From Eopsaltria australis (taxonomy: Eukaryota > Chordata > Aves > Passeriformes > Petroicidae), in assembly GCA_034509425.1 (NCBI GenBank), contig JAVTVJ010000371.1:1054001-1118000 (forward strand): a stretch of DNA of 64,000 bases. Reading direction: 5' to 3'. This document shows positions 24,011-37,090 of the stretch, piece after piece; positions within the stretch are counted from its first letter, which is position 1; the number at the start of each line of letters is the position of its first letter. The notes under the pieces are model-generated. The model searched no databases, was not told the origin of the DNA, and saw only the letters and a program-made list of their open reading frames with translations. Both the position numbers and the translations under genes were made by a program.

Positions 24011-26719
24011 CCTGGAATACAACTGAACGATCTCTGATGGGCATGAAGTGCTCTGCCCTCAATGCCCAGTGCTAATGGATTTTAGAGAGAGTCTGCCAGA
24101 GTTTTACCTCGTGGCAACAAGTCTAGAGATAATGAAAACTTACCATGTAGCTGACTGGGAATCAACAGGAAGGGAAGCAGGGCTGAGCTCCGCTTGTGAG
24201 AACAGGGAGGGACTGTGGTCAGAGTAAATGCAGGATGTAAAGGATGCGTCAAGCCCTCTAGTTCCCTGAGGAGAGAGAGGAAAAAAAATAGGAGAAAATT
24301 ATCTTTAAAGACCTTGCATGAAGGAAAACCCTTTAGAAACAGTTGTCAGGAGCTCAACACATGCCCTACCAAAAGCATGATACAATCACCAAAGTGTTTT
24401 TCTCCAAAGGCTTTGCAGCTGGGGTACCAATTGCTCAGGACAGCTACAAATCTAATCCATGTAGATTTGACACAAAAACCTTGCAGGTAAAAAAGCATTT
24501 CAGGCTGCATGGTGCAGATGCCTACATCCTCTCATATGTGTGAAACCTAGGGATACAGAGCAGTCTTCCCATTTGTCCTGCCTGCACAACAGAGCTGCTA
24601 GCTTCACTTCTGAACTCTCCTCTTCCCAACATCAAACACAATGACTTGTGCTCAGTGGGGCAGAAAAATTAAAGTATCACCATTCAGTGGTGTAGGGAAG
24701 GGTGAAAGATGATCCAGTCACTCTGGTAGCATGTTCTAAAGGTCTGTCCTACAGAAATGTTGCAAGAGAAACCTTTTCTGGTGTAAACAGACCTATTGCA
24801 ATGGAATGGAATAGGACAAGTCTTGGTAAAAAGCACTAGGCCAAGTCAGCCTGCACACAAAGATGTAGAATTCAGGACCCAGCAGTCATCTGCTCTGTTC
24901 AGTTTGCCCCTGCCAGCCACGTGGCCTGGGGCACACTGGCTTTATGTGATCAGCACCAGACCAAGTGTTAATTCCATGGGCATTCTCACACCAGCATGTG
25001 AGTGGCACAGTAACACTGTGACTGATGGTACAGGAACCACATCACAAGCTGTACACTCAAGAAACTTGTGCTGACACTGCCCTGATGTGACTCACTGGCA
25101 CTCAAAACACATTATACATTATTTTCAGATGCAAATTTTAATTTAAAGCTGGCTGAAATGTTAATGAAGTTTTAGCTCTTTTTCAAAAGGGAAAATTCCC
25201 TACTGCTTACAAAAATGTTTTCTTTTTTTCCTCTCTGCCTGATCTGCTTCTAGTGACATACAGCAACCAAACCTCATAAAAGAAATTAATCAAGCCTTCA
25301 TATCATTTTCCCTTTTCAAGGGTGGAAAGGTTGAGGTGTGTGATCTTCAGCGTTTCTGATGTGTACAAAAATGATGTCTTAGAAAACAGTGGAGGAAGGA
25401 AATTCCAAAGCCACAGCTCCTCTGATTATCATATCCTATGCTCACAGCTGTATCTTGCCAAAACCACTGGGTTATCATTTCCAGAACCTTACAAGCATGG
25501 CTGTGTTATGATGTAAGCTGATTTTAATTGGAGCTGTCACAATCCCACCCTTTCCTCACCTCCTTCCTCTCCTTGCCACAAGTCCCCAAGTCCATCCTAG
25601 AACCAGGACTGCTCTGGTGTCTGGTTGAGGGAGCTTTCAGCTGAATGAAGGCTTCTTTCCCATGTGTTTTCAACCACATAAAACCCTTGCTGCAGCTCAA
25701 GATCCAGGCAGGAAACTTGGGGGTTAGAGCTAGGGAGGCAGCAGAACTGTTCAAGTGGAGGAACAGCAACAGGGCAGTGCCAACACTGATTAGTTTAAGC
25801 TGCTGTGGACCTACAGCTTGTGATGTCCAGGGCTGCTTTGGTATGATACAGGAGAAAGGCTCTTATCACACAGCTGGAAGCCAAACCAATCACAGCTTTA
25901 TAGGCAAAGAAGACCCCACCTCACATGCTAACCCAAAATAAACTGTTGGGCTACACAGGTCATACAGAACAGATGCAGTCTGCCTCTGATGAAAAATATC
26001 TTGAGATAATGGTGCACTGCTACAATCTGCACCAAGGGCATTTTCCAAGTGGCAGGTTGAATTAGCCTCAAGTGACATGCACTACAGTAACACTTCCCTG
26101 AGGCAATAAGGCAAGGTCCCACATTGAAATGGAAAAAATTGAGCATTCTTGCCAAAGGCAAATGATAAAGCGTGTGATTAAGAACCACTGTTACCAGAAC
26201 ATAGTGAAGCTCCTGAAAAATCTTACAAGGACTTTAGAAAATACACCTGGAAATAAAGAGCAGGAATTTTCCTTTACTTCTCTACAGTTACCATACTACA
26301 CATCTCTTTTGCTGCTTTCCAGAGAAGAAGCATCAATCCTGTTCTGACTAGAAACTAATTTCAAAACCCTCAGAAGTTCTAAAGCCCCTCTGTCCAAACA
26401 GCTGTGCAGGATGGGTATCTGGATTTCAGCTGAATACAGAAGACACTGAAGTTCCATTTGTTTTGCTTCCCTGCTGCAGGGAATTGGAACATTTGACATC
26501 CTACAAGAGAGATCCTTTGGTAGTAAGGAATCACCTAACACTACCATCCACAATATCTTCAGGAGGAGAAGTCACTAAGGAAGAGCTTCACTAGCCAGTC
26601 AGCATCCACAAGCAATTCAGCATCTTTGGAAATCACAGTAACTGAGAAAACATCTGATCTTCACCTGTTTTCATGAGCTCAACAAGCAACACTCACTTTT
26701 TCAGTACTGCAGTTAGAAT
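24011..26719. other. Noncoding DNA, no gene recognised
   Basis: No supported gene. Open frames of up to 98 codons (25645-25941) overlap minus-strand frames. The stretch around 25630-25930 is somewhat richer in G and C and may hide an old repeat that I cannot name. Confidence 0.5.
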
Positions 26720-27228
26720 TTGTTTTGCCAAGTTACAACCAGGCATCAAGGGCAGGACACCAGACCGGGCATAAGAATTGGTGACTTTTTTTTTGTTCAA
26801 CAACAACAACAAAACAATGCTTTCCAGCACTCACGAGTCCGAACCAATGGCATCCACACCACTACTATTTTCATTCCAGTCTTCTACACACTGTCAAGAT
26901 GGTTACAGTTACTCTGTCAACCATGGGCAGCTGTACAGGTTGTTACACAAACCTATACAAGTCCAAGTTATGCAACCCCTAGACAAGAGGCTTGGCTGGT
27001 TCCCCCAACAGGAGATTTCCATTTTCTGTCAACTGCCTTTAGGATACCATTACCAGCACAAGCCATTTGTGCATATATCCTTCTGGTGGTGTCACTGAAT
27101 ACATTTCTCTGCCAAATATCTATCCATTGGAAAGCATATATACTTAAATATCCATGTATATGTACAGACACACATATAAAATACCTTGGCCAATACCTCT
27201 TTGATTGAATTAATTTTACTCTTTCCAC
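26720..27228. other. Segment open in three frames, no recognised product
   Basis: Three overlapping frames stay open here: 162 codons plus strand (26720-27208), 106 codons plus strand in another phase (26778-27098), and 86 codons minus strand (26968-27228). A short CAA simple repeat lies near 26801-26817 and encodes a Q5 or N4 run. I recognise no domain, catalytic motif or membrane-protein pattern in any frame. The longest frame is within what chance can give in 64 kb. It could be a decayed retroelement or pseudogene, but nothing shows that directly. Confidence 0.25.
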
Positions 27229-27839
27229 ACTACATCAGGTGCCCATATCAGTTTTGATGTCTTAAAAACAACAACAGGAATCTAAAATTTTAAATTATGC
27301 CAACATTTGAATAATTTCTACTCAAGTGCTCTTGATCAGTTGAAAAGTGTACTACCACAACACCAGCCTCAAATTCTATCTTCTTTTTAACAATTCCTCT
27401 TGGAGCTTTAAGTAGGTTAAGCAAATTGTTCATCAAATTTTTCCCTTTCCTTTCTTTTGTTGTTATATGCTCCATTGAAACTGAGAGATGAAAATGTAAA
27501 AGCTGGTTTAAGCAGAAGAATAATTCAGTGGAAGGGAACTCCTATTGCACCAAATTAAGTTTTGGCATTTATCAAGTTACACTTTTTGTACATATGGGTG
27601 AGATTATCCAAAGGAACAAGGGTGTGGTCCTCTTTCCACTCAAATCATGGCAAAGGAGTCCAAGTTGAATCCATCAGCAGCATATTCAGACCAGTTTCGA
27701 GCATTTTTTAAAATCCTCCCCCTTCCCAGCCTGCCCAGAAAGTGGGCATAAATAAACTTCCACTACCTTGTGTCCTGGAAACAACATCCACAAGCTGCAG
27801 TTTGGGCAGCTCTGTCAAGTTAAGGATGCTGCGAGTTTC
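27229..27839. other. Noncoding DNA, no gene recognised
   Basis: Nothing recognised beyond AT-rich sequence. Confidence 0.5.
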
Positions 27840-28100
27840 TTTTTAAATACAAAGAATATTTCTGAAGTTAGTTCTTTCAAACATTCACTTTGATTCGATA
27901 AATTACATTAAATACAATTTGCCTCAGCAGCATTTTAAAGCATGACAGCTAGAGCACGAGTAGGTCATTTTTACATGGAGTGCACAATCTCCTCGGTTGT
28001 GCAGACAGCCCGGATTATGCATGCAGGCCCACACTCCCTGAGATAACAAAATTACCCGGCTTGCACTCCAAGCCAGTCAGAAACTGTGGAGTCGCAGAGA
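27840..28100. promoter_or_regulatory. Possible conserved noncoding element
   Basis: Non-repetitive block with words such as GATTCGATAAATTACATTAA near 27891, CCTCAGCAGCATTTTAAAG near 27922 and GATTATGCATGCAGG near 28013. It has the mixed, low-CpG composition typical of conserved enhancers. Inference only. Confidence 0.22.
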
Positions 28101-28369
28101 GCAAAGTCAAGCCCGAGCCAATCAGTCCTGCTAAGCAGCTGCTATCTCAGTTGCTTATTAGTTCACCAGTACAGTGGCCACGACCAAAGGCTTCAGATGG
28201 GCTTACAGCATGCACACAACAAAACTGTCTCTGCTTTCAAATACCTCAGAAATGCAACCATGAATGAATACTGTCAAAGGGTGGAGGTAGGAGAGAAATC
28301 TCCTTTAAATTTACTCAAAACATTATTTTTTGAACATCGAAGAGAAAATCCTTACTCTTGAATACCGCA
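28101..28369. other. Noncoding DNA, no gene recognised
   Basis: Overlapping frames of 95 and 91 codons with no recognisable domain; treated as chance. Confidence 0.5.
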
Positions 28370-28660
28370 TAATAACAGAACCATGCTGTTTGCTGGCAGA
28401 ATGCTAAGTTTCATTTTCAGCAGAAAAAAAATTGTATAATAATTTTTTCTGATTTAGATGGGGTTTAGGTCAACCTTAGCTACATACAAATGAATGTTTT
28501 GTTCAAATTACAGGGTAATTTTAATTAGGACACCCTGCTAGACATCCTGTTGTTCTATTTAATGGACTTTCTCAATTATGAGAAGAAACACCTCCCCACC
28601 CGCCTGCGACTTGAAGTAAAAATTATGCTGAATAAATATACAAAGACAAAAATTATTATT
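28370..28660. promoter_or_regulatory. Candidate conserved noncoding element with homeodomain sites
   Basis: AT-rich block without repeats or open frames. It contains the paired homeodomain-like word TAATTTTAATTA at 28516-28527. Other notable stretches are CCATGCTGTTTGCTGGCAGA near 28382 and CCTGCTAGACATCCTGTTG near 28534. The look is of an enhancer; unverified. Confidence 0.28.
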
Positions 28661-31600
28661 CTGTATTAGATCTTTTTATTTCGGTTAATCTTTATTTGGC
28701 AACTGCTGTATCAAAAGGGCAGAGTTCAGAATCCCACACCCATTAAACACCTGTTTAAAAACCACTTGAAGCACCAGAACCAGCCAAATATGTCCCAATT
28801 AAGCAGAAACATTGGCACTGCTGTCTCGGGTAAGGAACACCCATTGCCATTTGCTCTCATTAGGTTAAACGGGTTTCTTGGGACATAGCTGAATTCCTGA
28901 TTATGTGCATTGCAAATGGATGGAGAACACCAGAACAATAAAATTTAATTCAGCGCAGCCTTCTGTCCAGTTGTCGAGCACGGAATTTTGGGAAAAGCAA
29001 AAACTGAAGCTTTGGGAAGTGGACAAGAGTTAAATGCCATAAGTATGTATGAGACAGGTCATACTTCTTTCAAGAAATTGCCTGGTCAATGTAACAGAAA
29101 TTGGGTTGGGATTTCTTCTTGAAAATGCTCTCAGATTTAGAGCCTATTTCATTTTTGTTAGCATCTCCTCCTCTTGCATTAGTTTGATTCCCTTACACAG
29201 TTTTATTTGTTAGTTTAAAATATGGTATCTTTTTATATTCACTTTAGTGTTAAATTGGTCATCAATTTCTTAATTTTGTATATTCATGATGCAGTGATGG
29301 AATGGAAAGCCCAGACAATAAAAGCTTTGTTTGTAGATCAGACACCGTACTGCAGATTTTCCAAATATTTTTGTCAACTTAAATAAGTAAAGGCTCTTCT
29401 AGAGAGGCCAATTGCATGGCAAACAGAAGAATCTTGCCTGTCACTCATTTAACCTCTTGACCTCTGTCAAGAAGGTGGACATGCTTGCCAGTAAGTGACA
29501 AGTCAAGTGGTCTTTTACCAAATACTCAACAATACATTTCAGGGTGGTGCCACTAGACAGAATCAGAGCAGAGTGATAGTGATTAAAAAGTATGTTTGAA
29601 ATAGTTCTAATATCCATGCTCAATCCTCTATAATCCCACTTCATTATCAATTTATTAACTTCCTTTGTTGTTCTTTCTGTCACCCTCCTGTGCTAGTTGC
29701 TAATATATCTTAGTTTGTAAAGTGCTGTACTCCATGGGCACAAAAAGTTAGCATGTTTCACATAAAATCGATCAGTTATCTGCATCCAAGTAAGAGATGT
29801 ACAGTCTCTGAATGGATACCTTCAAATTAAATGTATAAAAAGCATGGTTCAGCACAATAAACACCACTTAATTCACAACTCATAGTCAGGAAGTTAGCAC
29901 ACTGAAAAGAACATCTATATATTTTTCTTTGCTTATGCCACATAGACTTCTTGAGAACATAAATCCCGTTAGTTTTCTACTACCTCTTGTACTTAGTGTA
30001 GAATTCACAATTATTTAGTGCCTGCATTTCTAAAGCAAACTTTAGTACATGAAAAAAAGCATTCTAGAAATAAAATATATCAGCAAGCACTTGCTGCTGA
30101 CCTGAAACTATATTTATTTTCAAGACAACTGTAAGAGTGGCAGATGCTTTCTTGTTCTGGCTGGCTACAAATGGCACTAAGAAATCCTAAGATAGACACC
30201 TGCATATCACTCTATGCTTGTTTGCCCCCCACACTCCTAAGTATTTTTGCATACAAACATTTTCTAATTTGCCATTGCTATTTATTTAGATATATATTGG
30301 ATACTATATTCATTGTGGCTTCAAGAACAGTTTCCCTTCCATAATATTACTGATCTCATCAAAGAATGTTGGGTACAGTCCTCGGCCATTTCTTAATTTA
30401 AGCCTTAGTAGCTTCCCCTCTTAGAACTGGTGGCTGACATTTTATTCAGCTGCAACACTTCCAGACTACAAAGAGTAACAAAATCTATCATTACAAATGA
30501 ATATTTTTATTGGTAGATGTTTTGAGACTAACCAAAAGGGAGTAGGAAAGATGGAGTGTAGGTGGAAAGAAAACAAAATAAGTCCACAAATAAACAAAAC
30601 ACTACAAATCACAACAGGACAAGAGAAAAATCAAGTGGTGACATAACCTTACTGGATTAGTAAAAACAATTCTGTCTTGATTGGAATTCCTTTGTAGGAA
30701 CTATTAAAACGTTTAGCTGCACTTTCACAATTACAAGTTGTACAAGGTAATTTATCAGGGTATCTAAGCACACAATGCAAATTAAAAGGTAAAAGCAGGA
30801 GTATTTTTTACTGTAAAAACAAATAAATAAAGGGAAACATCTCCTGTATACTCCAAAAAACCCAAACCCAGTTAATCCTATATGTTTAAACTGGCATTTA
30901 ACTTCCACTGAACTGAAATTGTATTTTGAAGCCCAGAGAAATTGCCTTCAGGAATAGCCTTTAAATGCCTGAGCTCAACAAATCACAGAGAGCTGGGGAT
31001 TAGCACATGCGCTGGAGAAGAGATGGAATATTCCATGGGAGGACACACTTCGCCTGCATCCCAAATATCTACAGACAAATCAAACCTTTCACAATGTGAT
31101 ATAAATGCAAGATATAGATTAAAATGAGAGAAAGAGAGAAACAGCTTCAGAACCTGGAACACTTTGTGGAACTGACTTTTAATTCCCCAAAACCACAATT
31201 TTTAAAAGCTATTGCAGGGGCCAATCAAGTCCCATACATCAGTTGAGGACAAGACCCTCTGAACCCCAGAAATAAGTGTCAGTACCCAGAAAAATGGGGA
31301 GAGGGAGAGAGACAGACAGCAAAAGAGCAAAAAGTGAGGTGTGGGGCTAACACCAAAGATGAAAACAGCAGGAATTAAAAATCCAGGTACATCCTTTATC
31401 TCTGGGGCACGGAGGGATAAAATAAAAGGGAGGCACATAAACTTTATGCACAAACTAAGGGGAAGTCAGTGGAGGGATATATTAAAAAAATTAATGTTGC
31501 AATATGCCATCTTGCAATACTACATTGAAAACCACACCACTGTGTGTTGTTACTGTATTTGGCCAAGTGCACTACTGTGTTTAATTTGAACTTTGATTAC

Positions 31601-33522
31601 AATAAATCACACGATACAGAGAGGCAACCAAGTGACTCACAGTCCCTTCTGAAATCTTACCATATTAAAAGTTTGACTGTAGTAGGAACACAGTAACCAA
31701 AATCTACTTACACTACACCAGAGAACGGGAGCAGAAGTATTGAACAGAACCTCCCAGGACTCCCTGGTCATTTTTTACACAGGAACAGTAACTCTGCCAT
31801 GCCAGCAGTGAGACTGTTAGAGGAGCAGATAAATTTGGTGCTGCCTGCATCAGACACAGCAAACCATGGGCTGCCCAATTTTCTAAGAAGGGCACAGACG
31901 CTCTGCACACCTGAGCACAATTAAGTCTTACTGCTTATGAAGAAGAGAGTCAGTGTTGGCAGTGCAGTGGCTTGAAGGGGAGGGAGGGAGGCAGGCAGTT
32001 GGAGGGGAAGCATAAACCTGTTTCTGCTCACTACCAACAACATTATTGCAGGCACCAGTAATGAGGTGGCTGCGCTAGAAGGGGAAAGGGATATAGGAGC
32101 TGGAGTGCTTTATCAGCTCCAAGACCAATGCTGGTTTTGGCACTGTTTTCACTCTAGTGAGTTACAAACAACAAAAAAACCCAACCAAGCAGGTGCTAGC
32201 AATCTGAGAGACCACATGCCAGCTACAGCTGCTTCAAACTGATTCAATTACATCTGCCTGAATAGTCCCAGGACACTCAATCCACCAAAGGGAACCGCAG
32301 GTTGAAGGGAGACCCAGTACTTTGGGATCTTAATACTCCGTTAATTTAAAGTGGAAGCCCTCCCAGCTGAAATTGGAGAAGGGTATTCAGATAGGGTCTG
32401 AACCATATGATTACACTCAGACTAGGACAAGATGGAAGACAGCACATTCATGAGACTGGGATACACAGTGAAAGCCCATTGGAAATAATGCCTCAAAATT
32501 TTCCCGAAGCAGTCCGACAGCACTGCCTTCTTTCCCAAAACACTGGGTGCAGTACATTTGCTTGAACATGCTCTTGGGATTGGGACTTCACTCCAAACCT
32601 TGTTTGTACAAAAAGGGGCCAAGCAGCTGGGAAATTCTGGAGTGTAGTGTGTCCTCATTAGCTTCCATCTGCCATCAGAACTCAGCTCATGGCAAGTTTG
32701 GCTAAGTCCTGGTGTTCTCAGGTCCAAATCTGGGTCAGTTTTAATTACACTATACAGAATTCAGTGTGCAGTTTTTAAATCCTTATTATACAGCGCAGAA
32801 GAACGGGCAGCTCTCCAACTAATCAATTTTTTAAAAGTACATATATAAAAATTTTAAACCAGGCTAGACAGACAGTGGGTGGAAGAGAAAAAAAAATGTA
32901 TAAGCGAGTACAGGGGTTAGTTAAGAGAACTGTTAGCAAAAGTGGGTCACCAGCAAGTTCTGCTTTAAAACTTCAAAGGAAGAGGAAAAAGGAAAAAAAA
33001 ACTCTTCATTTTTTAAGACACTGAAACTGATGTGCAAGATGTATACAATTCATACTGCTTTTAGAATCAAGCATGAGTTACACACAATAATACTGCAGAC
33101 AGATTTTTATGAAGGGGAAGATGGACTGTCTTGTGGCTACAGGACCATAACAGGCACTGGCCGACCTATTCCCATACCTTTCAACTGTATTATTCCCAGT
33201 GTTGGGAAAGTTCTTTTCCCCAAAGGCAAAGCCTTTAGCCCACAGGTACAGAAAAGGTGTGGTGGTTAGAAGAACAGTTCAATGGGATTCTTGAAGGTGA
33301 CAGGGAAATGCAGGATGTTAGGCTAAATCCTTACCTAATTGATGTGTTTTGGACTACTTCAACTGCTATTTATTTTCTCTTTTTCTGTGCCATCAAATAG
33401 CCATCAGCCAGGTCAGGACTTGAAAAGAGTTTTGCTTGCCAGGTTGCTGGCAAACAAAATGATAAGAGGCACAGATAGCTGCATGTTTTTCATTGAACAG
33501 ACACTTGGGATAGGATAGCACG
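28661..33522. other. Noncoding DNA, no gene recognised
   Basis: No supported gene. A G-rich run at 31977-32007 could form a long-loop G-quadruplex. The section 29140-29350 is AT-rich, repeat-free and possibly regulatory. The 101-codon minus-strand frame at 32422-32727 has no known domain. Confidence 0.55.
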
Positions 33523-33586
33523 CCAAATCTCATCTATGTAAATTGGGCTAAAATCTACTCTCAAAGTCAACAACCAGAATCTGCCC
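33523..33586. repeat. Doubtful relic of ancient palindromic amniote repeat
   Basis: AAATCTCATCTATGTAAATT followed by TCTCAAAGTCAACAACCAG resembles the 'cagctggtgtaaattggggtaactccattgaagtcaa' type of short palindromic repeat. Divergence is high, so the call is weak. Confidence 0.25.
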
Positions 33587-35339
33587 TGTTTAGAATCTTT
33601 GTCAGATGCAAGGGAGCAAGTAGAAGTCTTCAGTGACAGCTACCGACATAAAGGTAGCTCAGAAATGGAGAGGGATGATCAAGGAGCAGAGTAAATAGCA
33701 ATGAAATGATAGATGCTTGTTAGAGGAGCATAATGTTCTGCCATCTCCTACACAAAAGTACACCTTCAAAGATTTCCAAGGTTTTTTTACCATTTCTATG
33801 AAAAACTTCTGTAAAAAAAAAGACAGCCCTTCATGCACCTTGTTAGCATTGTCATAGTTTTCATTTCAGAATTACAATATAGCAGAAACACGACACAACC
33901 CTGCACTCTCCCTTGTACTTCTTCACTTGGTGGCTAATCCATACATCTCCAGCTGCTGGATGAACCTAGCACATTCTGACACAGCGTGAAATGCACTACT
34001 AACTATTTCAGGATCAACAAAATCTACAGGGCTGGAGCAACCACTCAATGCTCTTTATTCGAAAGGAAGCTTTCTCTTTAAGGTAACCTCCCTCTCTCAG
34101 ATGTGACCCCTCATATACAAAAATCCATACATTCAACATATTACACAACAATCCAAGCAGAAATTAAAAACAAACTAAAAAACCCCAAAACCTTACCACA
34201 GGTTATCTTCTAATTAATTTTTTTTAGTTTTATATCATGTATTGATGTAGCTTTATTAGATAATTTCACATTCCTCTTTCTATGGCCTCTCTTCCTTTCC
34301 CTCTTCCTCCATTTGACATGCATTAGAATAAACCAAGCCAGAATGTAAAAGTCAAGGATGGCTAGCATTGTATCCAGGTGCTAAGATAGACTTCTTCTAG
34401 GCTCTGAATAAACTTAAAGACCACAAATATGACAACAGGTATCACTTACTAACTGCTGCAATGGCAGAACTACAGAGTAGAAGGAACACTATCCTTTTAA
34501 GTGCCTTTACATACCAGTGTTTAGACACATGGAAGATGTAGTGTTGGAAACAAGCATCCCTCACCTCCCTCCCGAAACAAAACAAAAAAACCCACCACTG
34601 ACAACAACAAAACCCAACAAGAGGAGAGACTATAGGGTGAAAGGAGAGATTCTGCCCATGCTCACAGCCCTAGAGGCAGACTTCTTTCTTTCCCTTCCTC
34701 CCCCTAAAATCATGTTTGGATGTGGCCCAAGTTAAAGTCACTGAAACTCGTCTGTCTTCAGCCACTTCTGACTTGTCTGTTGTCACCCTGACTGGTACAA
34801 GATGTATCTGCTAGCCCCAAATTCTCACCAGGGAGCCTATGGAACAGGAGATTGTCTAGTATTTCCCAAACAATCCATGCTGTTCTTGTGTAGCAAGGCT
34901 CCCAGTGAAGCACATCATCTTGCTACAATTCTATTCATGAGGAAGCAGTGAAAGATGTGTCATGGCATATGAATGCAGATATCATCTATAGCAACAAAGA
35001 AAGGATGCCATTCTGAGACAGGGGACATTTTATTTTGCAGACTGTTAGCACCCAGTGATGTTAAAAACAGAAGAGTAATTTACAGAATGAATTAAAACAT
35101 GGTGGTCCCAAGTTAGAAATTAAAAAGAGAATCTTGTTAGATGTATTTCCACTAGAATTTCAGGCTACTGTATTCCACATTACTGTACCTACATGCACCA
35201 CCTCACATAATCCTCTTGTTGGGGTCTGTCCTTTCCACTGCATCAGCTGGAATACATGAGACAACAGTATGATTTATAAACTGAATAAGTCTCAACTCTT
35301 TTGTACTTGGCTGCAACACCTTTAAGTCATATCCTTAAC
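33587..35339. other. Noncoding DNA, no gene recognised
   Basis: Nothing recognised beyond short A/T and CA-rich runs. Confidence 0.55.
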
Positions 35340-35560
35340 ATTTGAATGCCATTTTTCTATTGCACCTTATTTTTCAGTGGTTGTTTTTGGCGCTATAAAG
35401 TTTATGTAAAATGAAGCAGTACATAAGAAAATGCAACACCTATTGTCATGTGTTTCATAAACATGCAGCCCCTGACTCATGTGTGCTGTGCAGCATGGTT
35501 ATTATTGCCAGCTAACAACATGTTCTAAACTGACAGAATAAGTCTTACAGATCCCATTTT
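35340..35560. promoter_or_regulatory. Candidate conserved noncoding element
   Basis: Repeat-free block with TTTTTGGCGCTATAAAG near 35383, an AP-1-like TGACTCATG at 35473-35481, and GTGCTGTGCAGCATGG just after. No open frame. Composition and motif density suggest a conserved enhancer; not tested. Confidence 0.28.
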
Positions 35561-37090
35561 TTTTTTAAATTTTAAAAACAGTAGAGCCATATTAAAAGGA
35601 ATTTGCCAAATTACCTGCAGAGAAGGAGGAAACCTGAAATTTTCTCACTGCAGTGATGAGATGGTATCAAGAACAGTGCTAAACAAGGCCAACCAAAGGG
35701 ACCACAAATACTTTCCTAAAGAATAATACTCCTGTATATTGTTCTTGAATAAAAACTGAGAGTCCTCACTAAAGTGATGTAAACTTGAAAGTTTTTCTAG
35801 TCCTGCCTGACAGAAGACAGTAAAAACTGCACACAGACCTACACAAGTCTCAGTTTATTTCCTTCAATGATTTGATGTCAGAAGATGAATTCAGAAGGCT
35901 CTTTATGGCGAGACAGATTATAACCCAAGTTTAAGACAGAAAAGGAAATGACAACAGAAAAACACAGGGACGACCATGAAAAGAAAGTTTACAACATAAC
36001 TGCTTTTGTACAGCAATATGAGATAAACACCAATTATCACAATTTTCTAGATGAGGAAACAAAAAGCTCTGATCACAAAATAAATCAAGGGACTCATGCT
36101 GAATCTACATGATTATGTCATACTCTGGTTTCTATTAATTTTATCACATTTACCCTCAGTACCTGACAACTAGTGCTTTCTATATTCAGATAAAGAAAAC
36201 AACAACAATGGATAAGCACTGAAGCATGCATTTGGAGCACGGTTCAAATGAAAACCTACCCATGCCCACAACACATCCCTCTGCAGAGCAGACAGACAGG
36301 CTCAAGAGCATGTCCCTGACTCTAGCCAGAGCAGTTACTCACTGTACCCATGGGCAGGACTAATCAGAAGTCCTGCTGCCTTGCACTAAATCTTTCCAGT
36401 TGCTGGCAAACCACTGGCCAGGAATTTTCTGAGCAAGTGGTTATATGTATTGCACATACATATATGTATATATATTTGCTACATTATCTTTTCATTAAGT
36501 GGTCCTTGATTGGCTTTTTTTTTTTTTTTTTTTTATGAGTATATCTAATTTCCTTAGTAGGCAGACTTCCTTCTGCTTTTTCTTCATCTTGGGTTAATGA
36601 CTTCCATTGTCAATATCAGCATTGTGTGTCTAAAGGAGATTTTCTGGAGCTGCAGAAAAGAGATCAGTCTATAGATCACTCCTTGGATAAAACTGCACAG
36701 AGTGTAAACAGATCTCAAGACAATGGCAGATCTGTTCCCGTCTCATGATGTAGATTTCGACAGATTGTAAGGATGCTGTAGCTTTGTGGTTTGTTTAACT
36801 AGATTTATCACATACTAACTCCTTTTACAAGAGCAAAGAGATGCTTTATTGAGCCAAGAGGCACAAACTGAGTAGATATGAAGATGAAATGGTCTGAATT
36901 TGCCAGTCAAACAGTGTGACTGCATCTGCTGCTTGGATGCTGCCTAAATAGGCCAAGATCAAGGTTGTAAGGATTGATTTGATCCTGATCCCTCAAAGTA
37001 AACAAGACCCAGAAATCAAAGCTCATAATAAAATTTAAAATTATCCAATGAAGTCATCTTGTATTTCCTCACTGTAAAGCATATATAATG
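35561..37090. other. Noncoding DNA with a T20 tract
   Basis: A run of twenty T residues lies at 36515-36534. No retrocopy was found next to it that it could be the poly(A) tail of. No gene recognised. A weak MIR/L2-like word (AGATGAGGAAAC near 36051) is present. Confidence 0.55.

Noticed and set aside
36035..36110. MIR/L2-like fragment around AGATGAGGAAAC
   Set aside because: Only one short word matches; the rest does not follow the family order.
36515..36534. T20 tract as the poly(A) tail of a minus-strand retrocopy
   Set aside because: No retrocopy or SINE body recognised on either side and no target-site duplication seen.
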